A DNA stretch of 64,000 nt from Blastococcus sp. CT_GayMR20 (GCF_004570345.1 NZ_SPQM01000012.1:1-64000), one strand, 5' to 3'. Shown: positions 42,720 through 50,581, counted from the stretch's first letter. A program made the numbers and translations. The notes: generated by a model not told the origin, from the sequence alone.

Positions 42720-43160
42720 CTAATCCCAGGTGCGGCGCTGCTTCTTCAGCTGGCCGCGCTGCTTCTTCGCCTCGATCCGCCGCTCCTGCGAGCCCCGGGT
42801 CGGCTTCGTCCGGCGCCGGTTCGGGGGTGGCGGGGCGAGGGCGGCACGGAGGACGGCGGCGAGCCGCTCGCGGGCGGCCTGCCGGTTGCGCAGCTGCTGA
42901 CGGTGCTCGCTCGCGGCGATCGTCAGGACGCCGTCGACCAGCCGGCCGCCCAGGCGGGCGGCCAGGCGCTGCTGCTGGTGCTCGCTCAGGCCGGGGATTT
43001 CCAGCGGCGCGAGCGACAGCTCGACGCGGGAGTCGGCGGTGTTGACGCCCTGCCCGCCGGGCCCAGAGGACCGGGAGAACCGCCAGCTCAACGCCGATGC
43101 GGGCACGACGACGGAGCCGGTGACCACGAGGTCACCGGAGGCGTCGTCGGGTCCGGGCAC
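42720..43160 (-). CDS. arfB: Alternative ribosome-rescue factor B (peptidyl-tRNA hydrolase)
   Basis: Releases nascent chains from ribosomes stalled at mRNA ends. The 146-residue protein has the release-factor catalytic loop FSRSSGPGGQGVNTADSRVE with GGQ, and the basic C-terminal tail (NRRRTKPTRGSQERRIEAKK) that probes the empty mRNA channel. It lacks the codon-recognition domain of RF1/RF2, which sets ArfB/YaeJ apart. Start GTG (VPGPDDASG). Divergent from the guanidinium exporter. Confidence 0.93.
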   Translation of the reverse strand: MPGPDDASGDLVVTGSVVVPASALSWRFSRSSGPGGQGVNTADSRVELSLAPLEIPGLSEHQQQRLAARLGGRLVDGVLTIAASEHRQQLRNRQAARERLAAVLRAALAPPPPNRRRTKPTRGSQERRIEAKKQRGQLKKQRRTWD

Positions 43161-43265
43161 GGACTCAGTCTGACCGAGCCCGGTGCGTCCAGGGCTGGTG
43201 GCCGGTCTCACCACCCGCCGGCCCCCCCGCTGTGACAACCTGGGAGCGGGTCTGCAACCGGACTC

Positions 43266-43306
43266 CCGGACGAGTACGCCGTACCCGGACAGCGACAAGA
43301 CGGCGT
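43266..43306 (+). ncRNA. Guanidine-III (ykkC-III) riboswitch
   Basis: The 41-nt segment reads CCGGACGAGTACGCCGTACC then CGGACAGCGACAAGACGGCG T, matching the compact ykkC-III/guanidine-III pseudoknot almost base for base: CCGGACGAG, CGCCGUACCCGG, GACAAGACGGCG. The CCGG...CCGG and CGCCGU...ACGGCG pairings that make the pseudoknot are intact. Three bases after it comes AGGAG, the ribosome-binding site of the SMR transporter gene, so ligand binding should control translation. Identified by recall of the published consensus; free guanidinium is the established ligand of this class. Confidence 0.92.
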
Positions 43307-43320
43307 TCCAGGAGTACCCC

Positions 43321-43635
43321 GTGTACTGGCTCGTCCTCATCCTCTCCGGTGTCCTCGAGGCCGTCTGGGCCACTGCCCTCGGCCGGTCGGAGAACTTCAC
43401 CCGCCTCGCGCCGACCGCCGTGTTCGCGGTGTCCCTGGCCGCCAGCATGGCCGGGCTGGCCTACGCCATGCGCGGCCTGCCCGTCGGCACCGCCTACGCC
43501 GTCTGGGTCGGCATCGGCGCCGTCCTGACCGCGGCCTACGCCATGTGGTCGGGACATGAGCCGGTGACCGTCGTCCGGGTGCTGCTGCTCGCGGGCATCG
43601 TCGGGTGCGTCATCGGCCTCAAGCTGACGCACTAG
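43321..43635 (+). CDS. gdx: SMR-family guanidinium exporter (Gdx/SugE-type)
   Basis: Four-helix small multidrug resistance protein of 104 residues starting VYWLVLILSGVLEAVWATAL. The conserved membrane-embedded Glu is in GVLEAVWA, with GTAYAVWVGIGAVLTAAY as the third helix signature of the SugE/Gdx branch. The guanidine-III riboswitch directly upstream identifies the likely substrate as guanidinium, exported as a dual-topology dimer in exchange for protons. AGGAG lies 6 nt before the GTG. The 3' end overlaps yidD on the other strand by 17 nt. Confidence 0.94.
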   Translation: MYWLVLILSGVLEAVWATALGRSENFTRLAPTAVFAVSLAASMAGLAYAMRGLPVGTAYAVWVGIGAVLTAAYAMWSGHEPVTVVRVLLLAGIVGCVIGLKLTH

Positions 43636-44128
43636 CGGCCGGCACCGGATCGGCGCCCCCCATGGCGCCCGGCCGGCAGCGGACCAGCCGCCGGACGGTC
43701 AGCCAGGCGCCGCGTCCGGCACCGTGCCGCTCCAGCGCCTCGACGGCGTACGCAGAGCAGGTCGGTGTGAAGTGGCAGCACGGCGGCCGCTTCGGACTGA
43801 TCTCCCGCTGGTAGACGCGGACCGCGGCGATCATCCGGTCGACCAGGGGGGTGCCCCGCTCCCCCGTGCCGGTGCGCCGCACCTCGCGGACCGTCGACGG
43901 CGCGAGCAGGAACGAGTCGGTGCCGCAGCCGAGCATGTTGGCCAGGCAGCAGCCGGTGTTCAGCAGCAGCAGATCCCGCAGGCAGCTGTCGTTGCGCCGT
44001 CCGTAGGCATAGCCGGCCGGTGGGCCGTAGCCGGCGCCGTAGTGCGGCGGATACCCGGGGCCGTAGCCACCTCGGCGCCGGGGACGGCGCCGCCGCGGAC
44101 CCCAGCCACTGCTCCAGATGAACACCAT
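43619..44128 (-). CDS. yidD: Membrane protein insertion efficiency factor YidD with N-terminal extension
   Basis: The C-terminal ~75 residues match YidD (RMIAAVRVYQREISPKRPPC; CHFTPTCSAYAVEALERHGA; RCRPGAMGGADPVP), a small amphipathic protein that helps the YidC insertase. The first ~95 residues are unusual: Arg-rich, then Gly/Tyr/Pro-rich, then a Cys-containing hydrophobic stretch (LRDLLLLNTGCCLANMLG). The extension may anchor it. An internal ATG at the RMIAAV segment could produce the short canonical form. yidD is not next to rnpA/yidC here, so it is likely a secondary or relocated copy. Confidence 0.85.
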   Translation of the reverse strand: MVFIWSSGWGPRRRRPRRRGGYGPGYPPHYGAGYGPPAGYAYGRRNDSCLRDLLLLNTGCCLANMLGCGTDSFLLAPSTVREVRRTGTGERGTPLVDRMIAAVRVYQREISPKRPPCCHFTPTCSAYAVEALERHGAGRGAWLTVRRLVRCRPGAMGGADPVPAASASA

Positions 44129-44160
44129 GGGTACCGCAGTACCGCGGGAGGATCGTCGGC

Positions 44161-45057
44161 ATGCCCTCCCTCGCTGATGCGTTGCTCACCGGCCCCGTCG
44201 TCCTGGACGGCGGGCTGTCCACCGAGCTCGAGGCGCGGGGCTCGGACGTCGGGTCGGCGCTCTGGTCGGCGCGGCTGCTGCGCGACGACCCGGCGGCGAT
44301 CGTGGCCGCCCACGCCGCGTTCGCGGCGGCCGGCGCCCAGGTGGCGACGACGGCCAGCTACCAGGCGAGCTTCGAGGGGTTCGTGGCCATGGGAGCCACC
44401 TGGCGCGAGGCCGAGTCGCTGATCGAGCGGTCGGTGGTCCTCGCTCGGGAAGGGCAGGGCGACGGCTGGGTGGCCGGGTCGGTCGGGCCGTACGGCGCGA
44501 TGCTCGCCGACGGCTCGGAGTACACCGGCGGCTACGTGGACGAGATGGACGTCCGCGCGCTGCGCGCCTTCCACCGGCCGCGGATGGAGGCCCTGGCCGG
44601 TGCGGGCGCCGACGTCCTCGCCTGCGAGACGGTGCCCGCCGCAGCCGAGGCCGGGGCGCTGGTGGCGGAGGCAGTGGACATCGGGGTGCCCATCTGGCTC
44701 TCCCTGACCACGGTGCTCGGCGCCGACGGCGTCCCCCGCACCCGGCGCGGGGAACCGGCCGAGGAGGTGTACGCGCTGGTGGCCGGTGTCCCCGAGGTGA
44801 TCGCGGTCGGGGTCAACTGCACCGCGCCGGCCGCGATCGGCCCGACGGTCACTGCGGCGGCCGTAGCCGGCAAGCCGATCGTCGTCTACCCGAACAGCGG
44901 CGAGATCTGGGACGCCGCCGCGCGAGGCTGGACCGGGTCGCCCGGGATCTCGGCGGACGACGTCCCCGCCTGGGTGGCAGCCGGCGCCCGGCTCGTGGGC
45001 GGCTGCTGCCGGGTCCGCCCCGAGCACATCGCCGCCATCGCCGCCGCCCTGCCCTGA
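44161..45057 (+). CDS. mmuM: Homocysteine S-methyltransferase
   Basis: Methylates homocysteine with S-methylmethionine (or SAM) to give methionine. The 298-residue protein has the VLDGGLSTELEARG opening, the first zinc Cys in GVNCTAP and the Cys pair in VGGCCRVRPEH, the set required for zinc and thiol activation. GGGAGG lies 9 nt before the ATG. Divergent from yidD. I saw no SAM-type riboswitch in the 32-nt spacer. Confidence 0.93.
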   Translation: MPSLADALLTGPVVLDGGLSTELEARGSDVGSALWSARLLRDDPAAIVAAHAAFAAAGAQVATTASYQASFEGFVAMGATWREAESLIERSVVLAREGQGDGWVAGSVGPYGAMLADGSEYTGGYVDEMDVRALRAFHRPRMEALAGAGADVLACETVPAAAEAGALVAEAVDIGVPIWLSLTTVLGADGVPRTRRGEPAEEVYALVAGVPEVIAVGVNCTAPAAIGPTVTAAAVAGKPIVVYPNSGEIWDAAARGWTGSPGISADDVPAWVAAGARLVGGCCRVRPEHIAAIAAALP

Positions 45058-45088
45058 GGGGCCATCTCCGGAGAGGGCACCTCGGGCG

Positions 45089-45946
45089 CTAGAGGATCGG
45101 GTTGCCGCCGGTGACCGCGACCCGCGCGCCGGAGACGTAGGACGCCTCGTCGCTCGCCAGCAGCACGTAGACCGGCGCGAGCTCGGCCGGCTGCCCGGCG
45201 CGGGCCAGCGGCACCTGCTCGCCGAAGCTCTCCACCTTCTCCGGAGGCATGGTGGCCGGGATGAGCGGCGTCCAGATCGGGCCCGGCGCGACGCTGTTGG
45301 CCCGGATGCCCTTGTCCGCGTACATCTGCGCCATGCTCGCCGTGAAGTTCGCGATCCCGGCCTTCGTCATCGCGTACGGCGCCAGGTTCGGGCTCGGCAT
45401 GTCGGAGTTCACCGACGACGAGTTGATGATCGCGCCGCCCGGTGGCATGTGCGGGATCGCGTCCTTGGTCAGCGTGAACATCGCGCTCAGGTTCACCGCG
45501 ACCGTGTAGTCCCACTCCTCGTCGGTGACCTCGTCGAGGCTGTCGTGGTTCATCTGGTAGGCGGCGTTGTTGACCAGGATGTCGACCTTGCCGAACTCCT
45601 CGACGGCCTTCGGGACGATCGTCTTGCAGTGCGCGCGGTCGGAGATGTCGCCGGGCACCAGCACGCACCTGCGGCCGGCCTCCTCGACGTACTTCGCGGT
45701 GTCCTTCGCGTCCTCGTGCTCGTTCAGGTACGAGATGAGGACGTCGGCCCCCTCCCGGGCGAACGCGATCGCGACGGCCCGGCCGATTCCGCTGTCGCCA
45801 CCGGTGATGACGGCCGCCTTCCCCGTGAGCTTTCCCGAGCCGCGGTAGCTCTCCTCGCCGTGATCGGGCTTCGGGGTCATCTCGCCCAGGACGCCGGGCG
45901 GCTCCTGCTGCTGGGCGGGCTGACTGTCGGGGCGGGGCTCGGACAC
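45089..45946 (-). CDS. Glucose/ribitol-type short-chain dehydrogenase
   Basis: Protein of 285 residues. A polar N-terminal extension (about 40 residues, SQPAQQQEPPGVLGEMTPKP) precedes the SDR domain: TGGDSGIGRAVAIAF, NNAAYQM, catalytic YAMTKAG and VAPGPIWTPL. This matches the YhdF/YhxC-like group of stress-associated oxidoreductases found across soil bacteria. GGAGG lies 5 nt before the GTG. Convergent with mmuM, 31 nt away. The substrate is not established. Confidence 0.9.
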   Translation of the reverse strand: MSEPRPDSQPAQQQEPPGVLGEMTPKPDHGEESYRGSGKLTGKAAVITGGDSGIGRAVAIAFAREGADVLISYLNEHEDAKDTAKYVEEAGRRCVLVPGDISDRAHCKTIVPKAVEEFGKVDILVNNAAYQMNHDSLDEVTDEEWDYTVAVNLSAMFTLTKDAIPHMPPGGAIINSSSVNSDMPSPNLAPYAMTKAGIANFTASMAQMYADKGIRANSVAPGPIWTPLIPATMPPEKVESFGEQVPLARAGQPAELAPVYVLLASDEASYVSGARVAVTGGNPIL

Positions 45947-46028
45947 GGGCTCCTCCAGGCGGGTGCGGTCGGCTGTCTCGCCGACCGCTACCCGTCCTCC
46001 CAGCCCCGGAACCCGATGGGCGCCCGGA

Positions 46029-46157
46029 TCAGGCGGCTCGCGCGGCCTTCGCCTGCGACGCTCCGACCAGCGGTTGCCACCGCATCTCGAGGTGACGCCG
46101 ACCCGCGGCATCGACGACGAACACCCAGTGGCACTCCGGGCAGTTCTTCGCGCGCAT
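46029..46157 (-). CDS. 42-residue CxxC microprotein
   Basis: A short gene too small for normal gene finders. It encodes MRAKNCPECHWVFVVDAAGR followed by RHLEMRWQPLVGASQAKAARAA in two parts. The CPEC motif followed by H suggests a zinc- or metal-binding knuckle. GGAGGG lies 7 nt before the ATG, strong support for translation. Three 11-bp repeats of a PHO-box type lie immediately upstream. Downstream is the dehydrogenase gene, 82 nt away. Function unknown. Confidence 0.65.
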   Translation of the reverse strand: MRAKNCPECHWVFVVDAAGRRHLEMRWQPLVGASQAKAARAA

Positions 46158-46170
46158 CGCTCATCCCTCC

Positions 46171-46199
46171 GTTCACCTGCCGTTCACCTTCCGTTCCAT
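46171..46199 (+). promoter_or_regulatory. PHO box (PhoP-binding direct repeats)
   Basis: GTTCACC-TGCC-GTTCACC-TTCC-GTTCCAT: two perfect and one partial copy of GTTCACC at 11-bp spacing, the layout of the actinobacterial PhoP operator. It lies in the divergent spacer between the 42-aa gene (14 nt from its ATG, overlapping its promoter/leader) and the DUF3516 helicase gene (about 120 nt upstream). Which gene is controlled, and in which sense, is not known. Confidence 0.7.
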
Positions 46200-46232
46200 C
46201 ATCGGCCACTTCGACGCGACGACTGAGCAGGC

Positions 46233-46250
46233 GTTACCGGATCGTGATCG
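46233..46250 (+). promoter_or_regulatory. GTTACC-n5-GTGATC direct-repeat site, copy 2
   Basis: GTTACCGGATCGTGATCG, matching the site at 32773 in 15 of its first 16 bases. It lies 71 nt upstream of the helicase start and 34 nt after the PHO box, so two response-regulator-type sites may act on the same spacer. Confidence 0.42.
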
Positions 46251-46320
46251 ATCGCAATGGAGGCGCGGGTGGGGCTGAGGCGCGGAAGGCCCGGAGTTGT
46301 GGGGCACGCTGGTGCCCACG

Positions 46321-48858
46321 ATGTCCACTCCCCTGCTCGACGACGCCGCCGACCTCGCCACCCTCCGGACGCAGGGGGCCGACGCCGACGAGCTCTTCGC
46401 ATCCTTCGCCGCATGGGCCGAGTCGAACGGCACGGTGCTGTACCCCGCGCAGGAGGAGGCGCTGATCGAGCTGGTCAGCGGGGCGAACGTCGTCCTCGCC
46501 ACCCCGACCGGCTCCGGCAAGTCGCTCGTCGCCACGGGTGCGCAGTACGCGGCTCTGGCGGCCGGCCGGCGCAGCTACTACACCGCTCCCATCAAGGCGC
46601 TGGTCAGCGAGAAGTTCTTCGCCCTGTGCGGGATCTTCGGCGCGGCCAACGTCGGCATGCTCACCGGCGACGCGGCCGTCAACCACGACGCCCCGATCAT
46701 CGCCTGCACCGCCGAGGTGCTGGCCAACATCGCGCTGCGCGAGGGCGCCGACGCCGACATCGGACTCGTCGTGATGGACGAGTTCCACTTCTACGGCGAC
46801 CCCGACCGCGGCTGGGCCTGGCAGGTGCCGCTGCTCGAGCTGCCGAAGGCGCAGTTCCTGCTGATGAGCGCCACGCTCGGCGACGTCACGTTCCTGCGCG
46901 AGGACCTCACGCGGCGCACCGGCCGGCCCACCGCCCTGGTGGCCAACGCCGAGCGCCCGGTGCCGCTGCACCACTACTACGCGACGACGCCGATGCACGA
47001 GACGATCCAGGACCTGCTCGACACCCAGCAGGCGCCGGTCTACGTCGTCCACTTCACCCAGGCATCGGCGCTGGAGCGGGCGCAGGCGCTGATGAGCGTC
47101 AACGTCTGCTCGAAGGAGGAGAAGGCGGCGATCGCCGAGATGATCGGCGGCTTCCGGTTCTCCTCCGCCTTCGGGACGACGCTGTCGCGGCTGGTCCGCC
47201 ACGGCATCGGCGTCCACCACGCCGGGATGCTGCCCAAGTACCGGCGGCTGGTGGAGCAGCTGGCGCAGGCCGGCCTGCTCAAGGTCATCTGCGGCACCGA
47301 CACCCTCGGCGTCGGCATCAACGTGCCGATCCGCACCGTCGTCTTCTCCGCGCTGTCGAAGTACGACGGCACCCGCACGCGGCTGCTGCAGGTGCGCGAG
47401 TTCCACCAGATCGCCGGCCGGGCCGGGCGCGCGGGCTACGACACCGCCGGGACCGTCGTCGTCCAGGCGCCGGAGCACGAGGTGGAGAACCTCAAGCAGT
47501 TCGCGAAGGTCGCCGACGATCCGAAGAAGCGCCGCAAGCTGGTGCGCAAGAAGGTCCCCGACGGCATGGTGCCGTGGAGCGAGTCGACGATGAACCGGCT
47601 GGTCGAAGGGGAGCCCGAGAAGCTGACCAGCAACATGCGGGTGTCCACGTCGATGATCCTCGACGTCGTCGACCGGCCCGGTGACCCCGTCGTCGCCATG
47701 CGCCGGCTGCTGACCGAGAACCACGAGCCGCGGAAGAAGCAGCTCCAGCACATCCGGGAGGCGATCGGCATCGCCCGGTCGCTGCTGCAGGCCGGCGTCC
47801 TGGAGCGGCTGCCGGAGCCCGAGCCGGACGGACGGCGCTACGACCTGACTCTCGACCTGCCGCCGGACTTCGCCCTCAACCAGCCGCTGTCGACGTTCGC
47901 GCTGGCGGCGATCGACCTGCTCGACCCGGCCTCGGAGACCTACGCCGTCGACGTGGTCAGCGTCATCGAGGCGACGCTGGACGACCCCCGCCAGATCCTC
48001 GCCGCCCAGCTGAACAAGGCGAAGGGCGAGGCCGTCGCCCAGATGAAGGCCGAGGGCATCGAGTACGACGAGCGGATGGAGCTGCTCGAGGAGGTCAGCT
48101 ACCCCAAGCCGCTCGACGAGCTGCTCGGGCACGCCTTCGAGGTCTACCGGCAGTCGAACCCGTGGGCCGCCGACGGGCAGCTGTCGCCGAAGTCCGTCGT
48201 CCGGGAGATGTGGGAGCGGGCGTTCACCTTCCGCGAGGTCGTGAACACCTACGGGCTGACCCGCGCCGAGGGCGCCGTGCTGCGCTACCTCTCCGATGCC
48301 TTCAAGGCGCTGCGGTCCGGCGTCCCGGCGTCGGCGCGCACCGAGGAGGTCACCGACGTCGTCGAGTGGCTCGGCGAGCTGGTCCGTCAGGTCGACTCGT
48401 CGCTGCTCGACGAGTGGGAGCAGCTCACCTCACCCGACCAGCCGCTCGACCTGCCCGTGTCCGTGCCCGCGCGGCCCCGGCCGCTCACCGGCAACGAGCG
48501 GGCGTTCACCGCGATGGTGCGCAACGCGCTGTTCCGCCGGGTCGAGCTGTTCGCCCGCCGCCGCTGGTACGACCTGGGCGAGCTCGACGGCGACTCCGGC
48601 TGGGACGCCGACCGCTGGGAGGAGGTCGTCCGGGGCTACTTCTCCGACCACGACGAGGTGCGCACCGGAGCGGACGCCCGCGGTCCGGCGCTCCTCGTCG
48701 TCGACAAGAGCGACAAGCGGCTGTGGCGGGTCCGGCAGATCCTCGACGACCCGGCCGGCGACCACGACTGGGGGCTCGACGTCGAGGTGGATCTCGACGC
48801 CTCCGACGAGGAGGGCACCGCGGTTCTCCGGCTGGTGGACGCCGGCCGCAAGGACTAG
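46321..48858 (+). CDS. DEAD/DEAH-box RNA/DNA helicase of the DUF3516 type
   Basis: Protein of 845 residues. Superfamily 2 motifs: Walker A TPTGSGKSLVA (motif I), the Walker B box VVMDEFHFYG (DEFH variant of DEAH), LLMSATLG (motif III) and HQIAGRAGRAGYD (motif VI). The C-terminal half (about residues 410-845) is the DUF3516 region, related to the Ski2-like C-terminal domains. Homologues are widespread in actinobacteria; the precise nucleic-acid substrate is unknown. ATG at 46321 chosen; an ATG 24 nt upstream exists, and no ribosome-binding site distinguishes them. Confidence 0.92.
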   Translation: MSTPLLDDAADLATLRTQGADADELFASFAAWAESNGTVLYPAQEEALIELVSGANVVLATPTGSGKSLVATGAQYAALAAGRRSYYTAPIKALVSEKFFALCGIFGAANVGMLTGDAAVNHDAPIIACTAEVLANIALREGADADIGLVVMDEFHFYGDPDRGWAWQVPLLELPKAQFLLMSATLGDVTFLREDLTRRTGRPTALVANAERPVPLHHYYATTPMHETIQDLLDTQQAPVYVVHFTQASALERAQALMSVNVCSKEEKAAIAEMIGGFRFSSAFGTTLSRLVRHGIGVHHAGMLPKYRRLVEQLAQAGLLKVICGTDTLGVGINVPIRTVVFSALSKYDGTRTRLLQVREFHQIAGRAGRAGYDTAGTVVVQAPEHEVENLKQFAKVADDPKKRRKLVRKKVPDGMVPWSESTMNRLVEGEPEKLTSNMRVSTSMILDVVDRPGDPVVAMRRLLTENHEPRKKQLQHIREAIGIARSLLQAGVLERLPEPEPDGRRYDLTLDLPPDFALNQPLSTFALAAIDLLDPASETYAVDVVSVIEATLDDPRQILAAQLNKAKGEAVAQMKAEGIEYDERMELLEEVSYPKPLDELLGHAFEVYRQSNPWAADGQLSPKSVVREMWERAFTFREVVNTYGLTRAEGAVLRYLSDAFKALRSGVPASARTEEVTDVVEWLGELVRQVDSSLLDEWEQLTSPDQPLDLPVSVPARPRPLTGNERAFTAMVRNALFRRVELFARRRWYDLGELDGDSGWDADRWEEVVRGYFSDHDEVRTGADARGPALLVVDKSDKRLWRVRQILDDPAGDHDWGLDVEVDLDASDEEGTAVLRLVDAGRKD

Positions 48859-48876
48859 CGGCGCGTCGTCCGGCGC

Positions 48877-48895
48877 GTCACCGGATTGTGTCCGA
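48877..48895 (+). promoter_or_regulatory. GTCACC-n5-GTGTCC direct-repeat site, copy 3
   Basis: GTCACCGGATTGTGTCCGA, the third near-identical copy of the element at 32773 and 46233, here about 93 nt upstream of a membrane-protein gene. Consensus of the three: GTYACCGGATYGTG(T/A)(C/T)C. Confidence 0.45.
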
Positions 48896-48987
48896 AGCCG
48901 TGCCGGTTCTGTCGCCGCGGGTGCCGGAGCGGCCCTACCCTCGTAGGCACAGGACGCCTCCCCGCGTCCGCGCCGTCGGAGGACCCG

Positions 48988-49635
48988 ATGACCGAGCGCC
49001 TGCAGCCGCCCCACGGTTCCGGCCAGAAGACGGCGCGCAGACGGGGGGCGCGGTCGCGCGCGGGCGGTCCCAGGGGCCCCCGGACCGTCCCCGCCGACAC
49101 CATCGGCGAGCCGACGATCCTCGGCTTCCCCGCGGACGTCCCGGAGGAAGGCACGGCCCTCCCCCAGCCGGAGCTGATCGTCCTCAAGCGCCCCGACCGG
49201 GTCGCCGGCGGTGCGCTCGTCCTCGCCGGCGTGGCCGCGAACCTCAGCCTGCTGCTGTCCTGGTCGACCGGCGAGGGCCCCACCGGGCTGGCGCTCCTCC
49301 AGCGCAGCGTCGAGGGGCTGGGCGCCGGGGTCGCCGAGTGGGCGGGCGGCGGCGTCTGGCAGCCGTTCGTCGTCGTGGCGAGCGGCGGGCTGCTCGTCGT
49401 CCTCGGCCTGCTGCTCCTGGTGCCCGCACGTGCTCACCGGCTCGTCGGCCTCGTGGCCCTGGTCGTCGCCCTGGGTTGCGCGGCCGCGGTCGTCCTGCTG
49501 CTGGCCGACACCGGCTGGACGCTCGACCGGTACGGCGCCGGCATGTGGTGCGCCGTCGCCGTCCCCGTGCTGGGGCTCCTCGGCGCCCTCAAGGCGATGC
49601 TGACCACCCCGCTGGTCACGCTCGACGCCCGCTGA
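48988..49635 (+). CDS. Four-helix membrane protein, unknown function
   Basis: Protein of 215 residues. The first ~75 residues are polar and Arg/Pro-rich. Four hydrophobic helices follow (GGALVLAGVAANLSLLLSW, VVVASGGLLVVLGLLLL, LVGLVALVVALGCAAAVVLLL, MWCAVAVPVLGLLGAL). GGAGG lies 5 nt before the ATG. It is downstream of a direct-repeat regulatory site and its 3' end overlaps the arginase-family gene on the other strand by 20 nt. No family recognised. Confidence 0.72.
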   Translation: MTERLQPPHGSGQKTARRRGARSRAGGPRGPRTVPADTIGEPTILGFPADVPEEGTALPQPELIVLKRPDRVAGGALVLAGVAANLSLLLSWSTGEGPTGLALLQRSVEGLGAGVAEWAGGGVWQPFVVVASGGLLVVLGLLLLVPARAHRLVGLVALVVALGCAAAVVLLLADTGWTLDRYGAGMWCAVAVPVLGLLGALKAMLTTPLVTLDAR

Positions 49636-50512
49636 CGACGGCGACCGCCGCGACCTGCTCGAGCAGCGCCAGGGCCGTCGTCCGCATCCTGTCCTCGATG
49701 TCGTACGCAGGGTCGTAGGACGCGAGCGTCGCCGAGACGACGGGCAGCCGGGCAGCGGTCGCCAAGAGCACGCCGAGCACCTCCTCCGCCGTCAGTCCGT
49801 CAGGGGCGGCGTACCCGTTGGCCGGGGCGATCGACGGGTCGTGGACGTCGAGGTCCACGTGGAAGTGCACCGCGTCCACCCGCCGGGCCAGCCCGTCGAG
49901 CGCTCCCGCCAGGTCCGCCGGCCGGCGGACCTGCTCCGGGCGCAGCCAGGTGAGCGCCGAACGCTCCAGCACGGCGACCTGGGCCTCGCTCAGGTCACGC
50001 GCCCCGACCAGGACGACGTCCCGTTCCGGCAGCGGTTGGAAGCCGGGCACATCGCCGGCGAGCGCCCGCCAGCAGCGGCCCACCATCATGGCGAGGCCCT
50101 GCCCGTCGAGGAAGCCGGAGGTGTCCTCCTCGGGCGTGTTGAAGTCACCGTGCGCGTCCAGCCAGACCAGGCCGACCCGGCGGTGGTCCGCCCTCATCCC
50201 CGCGAGGACGCCCAGCGTCGTGTTGCAGTTCCCGGCCAGGAGCAGCGGCACCTCCCCGGCCGCCCGGGCATCGGCGACGGCTGCGGCCACGAGCCGCTGG
50301 AGTTCGAAGGCGGTGGCGAGCTCGGCCTGCCAGTCCGACGCCGGGGCGACCAGCTCCTCCCGGACGGCGTGCCCCCGGCTGCGCAGTCGGGAAGCGGCAC
50401 CGGCCCGGCTCAGGGCGGTGGGGCCCGCCCCCATCCGGACGTCGCGGTGACCGGAGTCGTACGGGGCACGGAGCAACCGCACGGGCGGTCGCTCCGGCGT
50501 CGGTCCGGGCAT
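49616..50512 (-). CDS. Arginase/agmatinase-family hydrolase
   Basis: Protein of 298 residues with the ureohydrolase fold. Manganese motifs DAHGDFN (DAHxD) and HVDLDVHDP (DxDxxDP) are intact. The usual first motif GGDHS is replaced by GNCNTTLG, losing the His ligand, which sets it apart from classical arginases. The substrate could be arginine, agmatine or another guanidino compound. ATG start (MPGPTPERP) 12 nt after an in-frame GTG. Divergent from the TauE/SafE genes. A link to the guanidine-related genes at 43.3 kb is only suggestive. Confidence 0.85.
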   Translation of the reverse strand: MPGPTPERPPVRLLRAPYDSGHRDVRMGAGPTALSRAGAASRLRSRGHAVREELVAPASDWQAELATAFELQRLVAAAVADARAAGEVPLLLAGNCNTTLGVLAGMRADHRRVGLVWLDAHGDFNTPEEDTSGFLDGQGLAMMVGRCWRALAGDVPGFQPLPERDVVLVGARDLSEAQVAVLERSALTWLRPEQVRRPADLAGALDGLARRVDAVHFHVDLDVHDPSIAPANGYAAPDGLTAEEVLGVLLATAARLPVVSATLASYDPAYDIEDRMRTTALALLEQVAAVAVVSGRRA

Positions 50513-50581
50513 GGCGGCGATCACACCACCGAGCCGCCGTCCGGACCAGCGGCCTGTGTCAGGCTCGGAAGCGATGAACGC

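Noticed and set aside
44129..44160. A SAM or S-box riboswitch before mmuM
   Set aside because: The divergent spacer is only 32 nt and shows no riboswitch core.
45058..45088. Terminator between mmuM and the dehydrogenase
   Set aside because: Only short imperfect inverted repeats (TCTCCGGAGA) are present; not distinctive enough to annotate.
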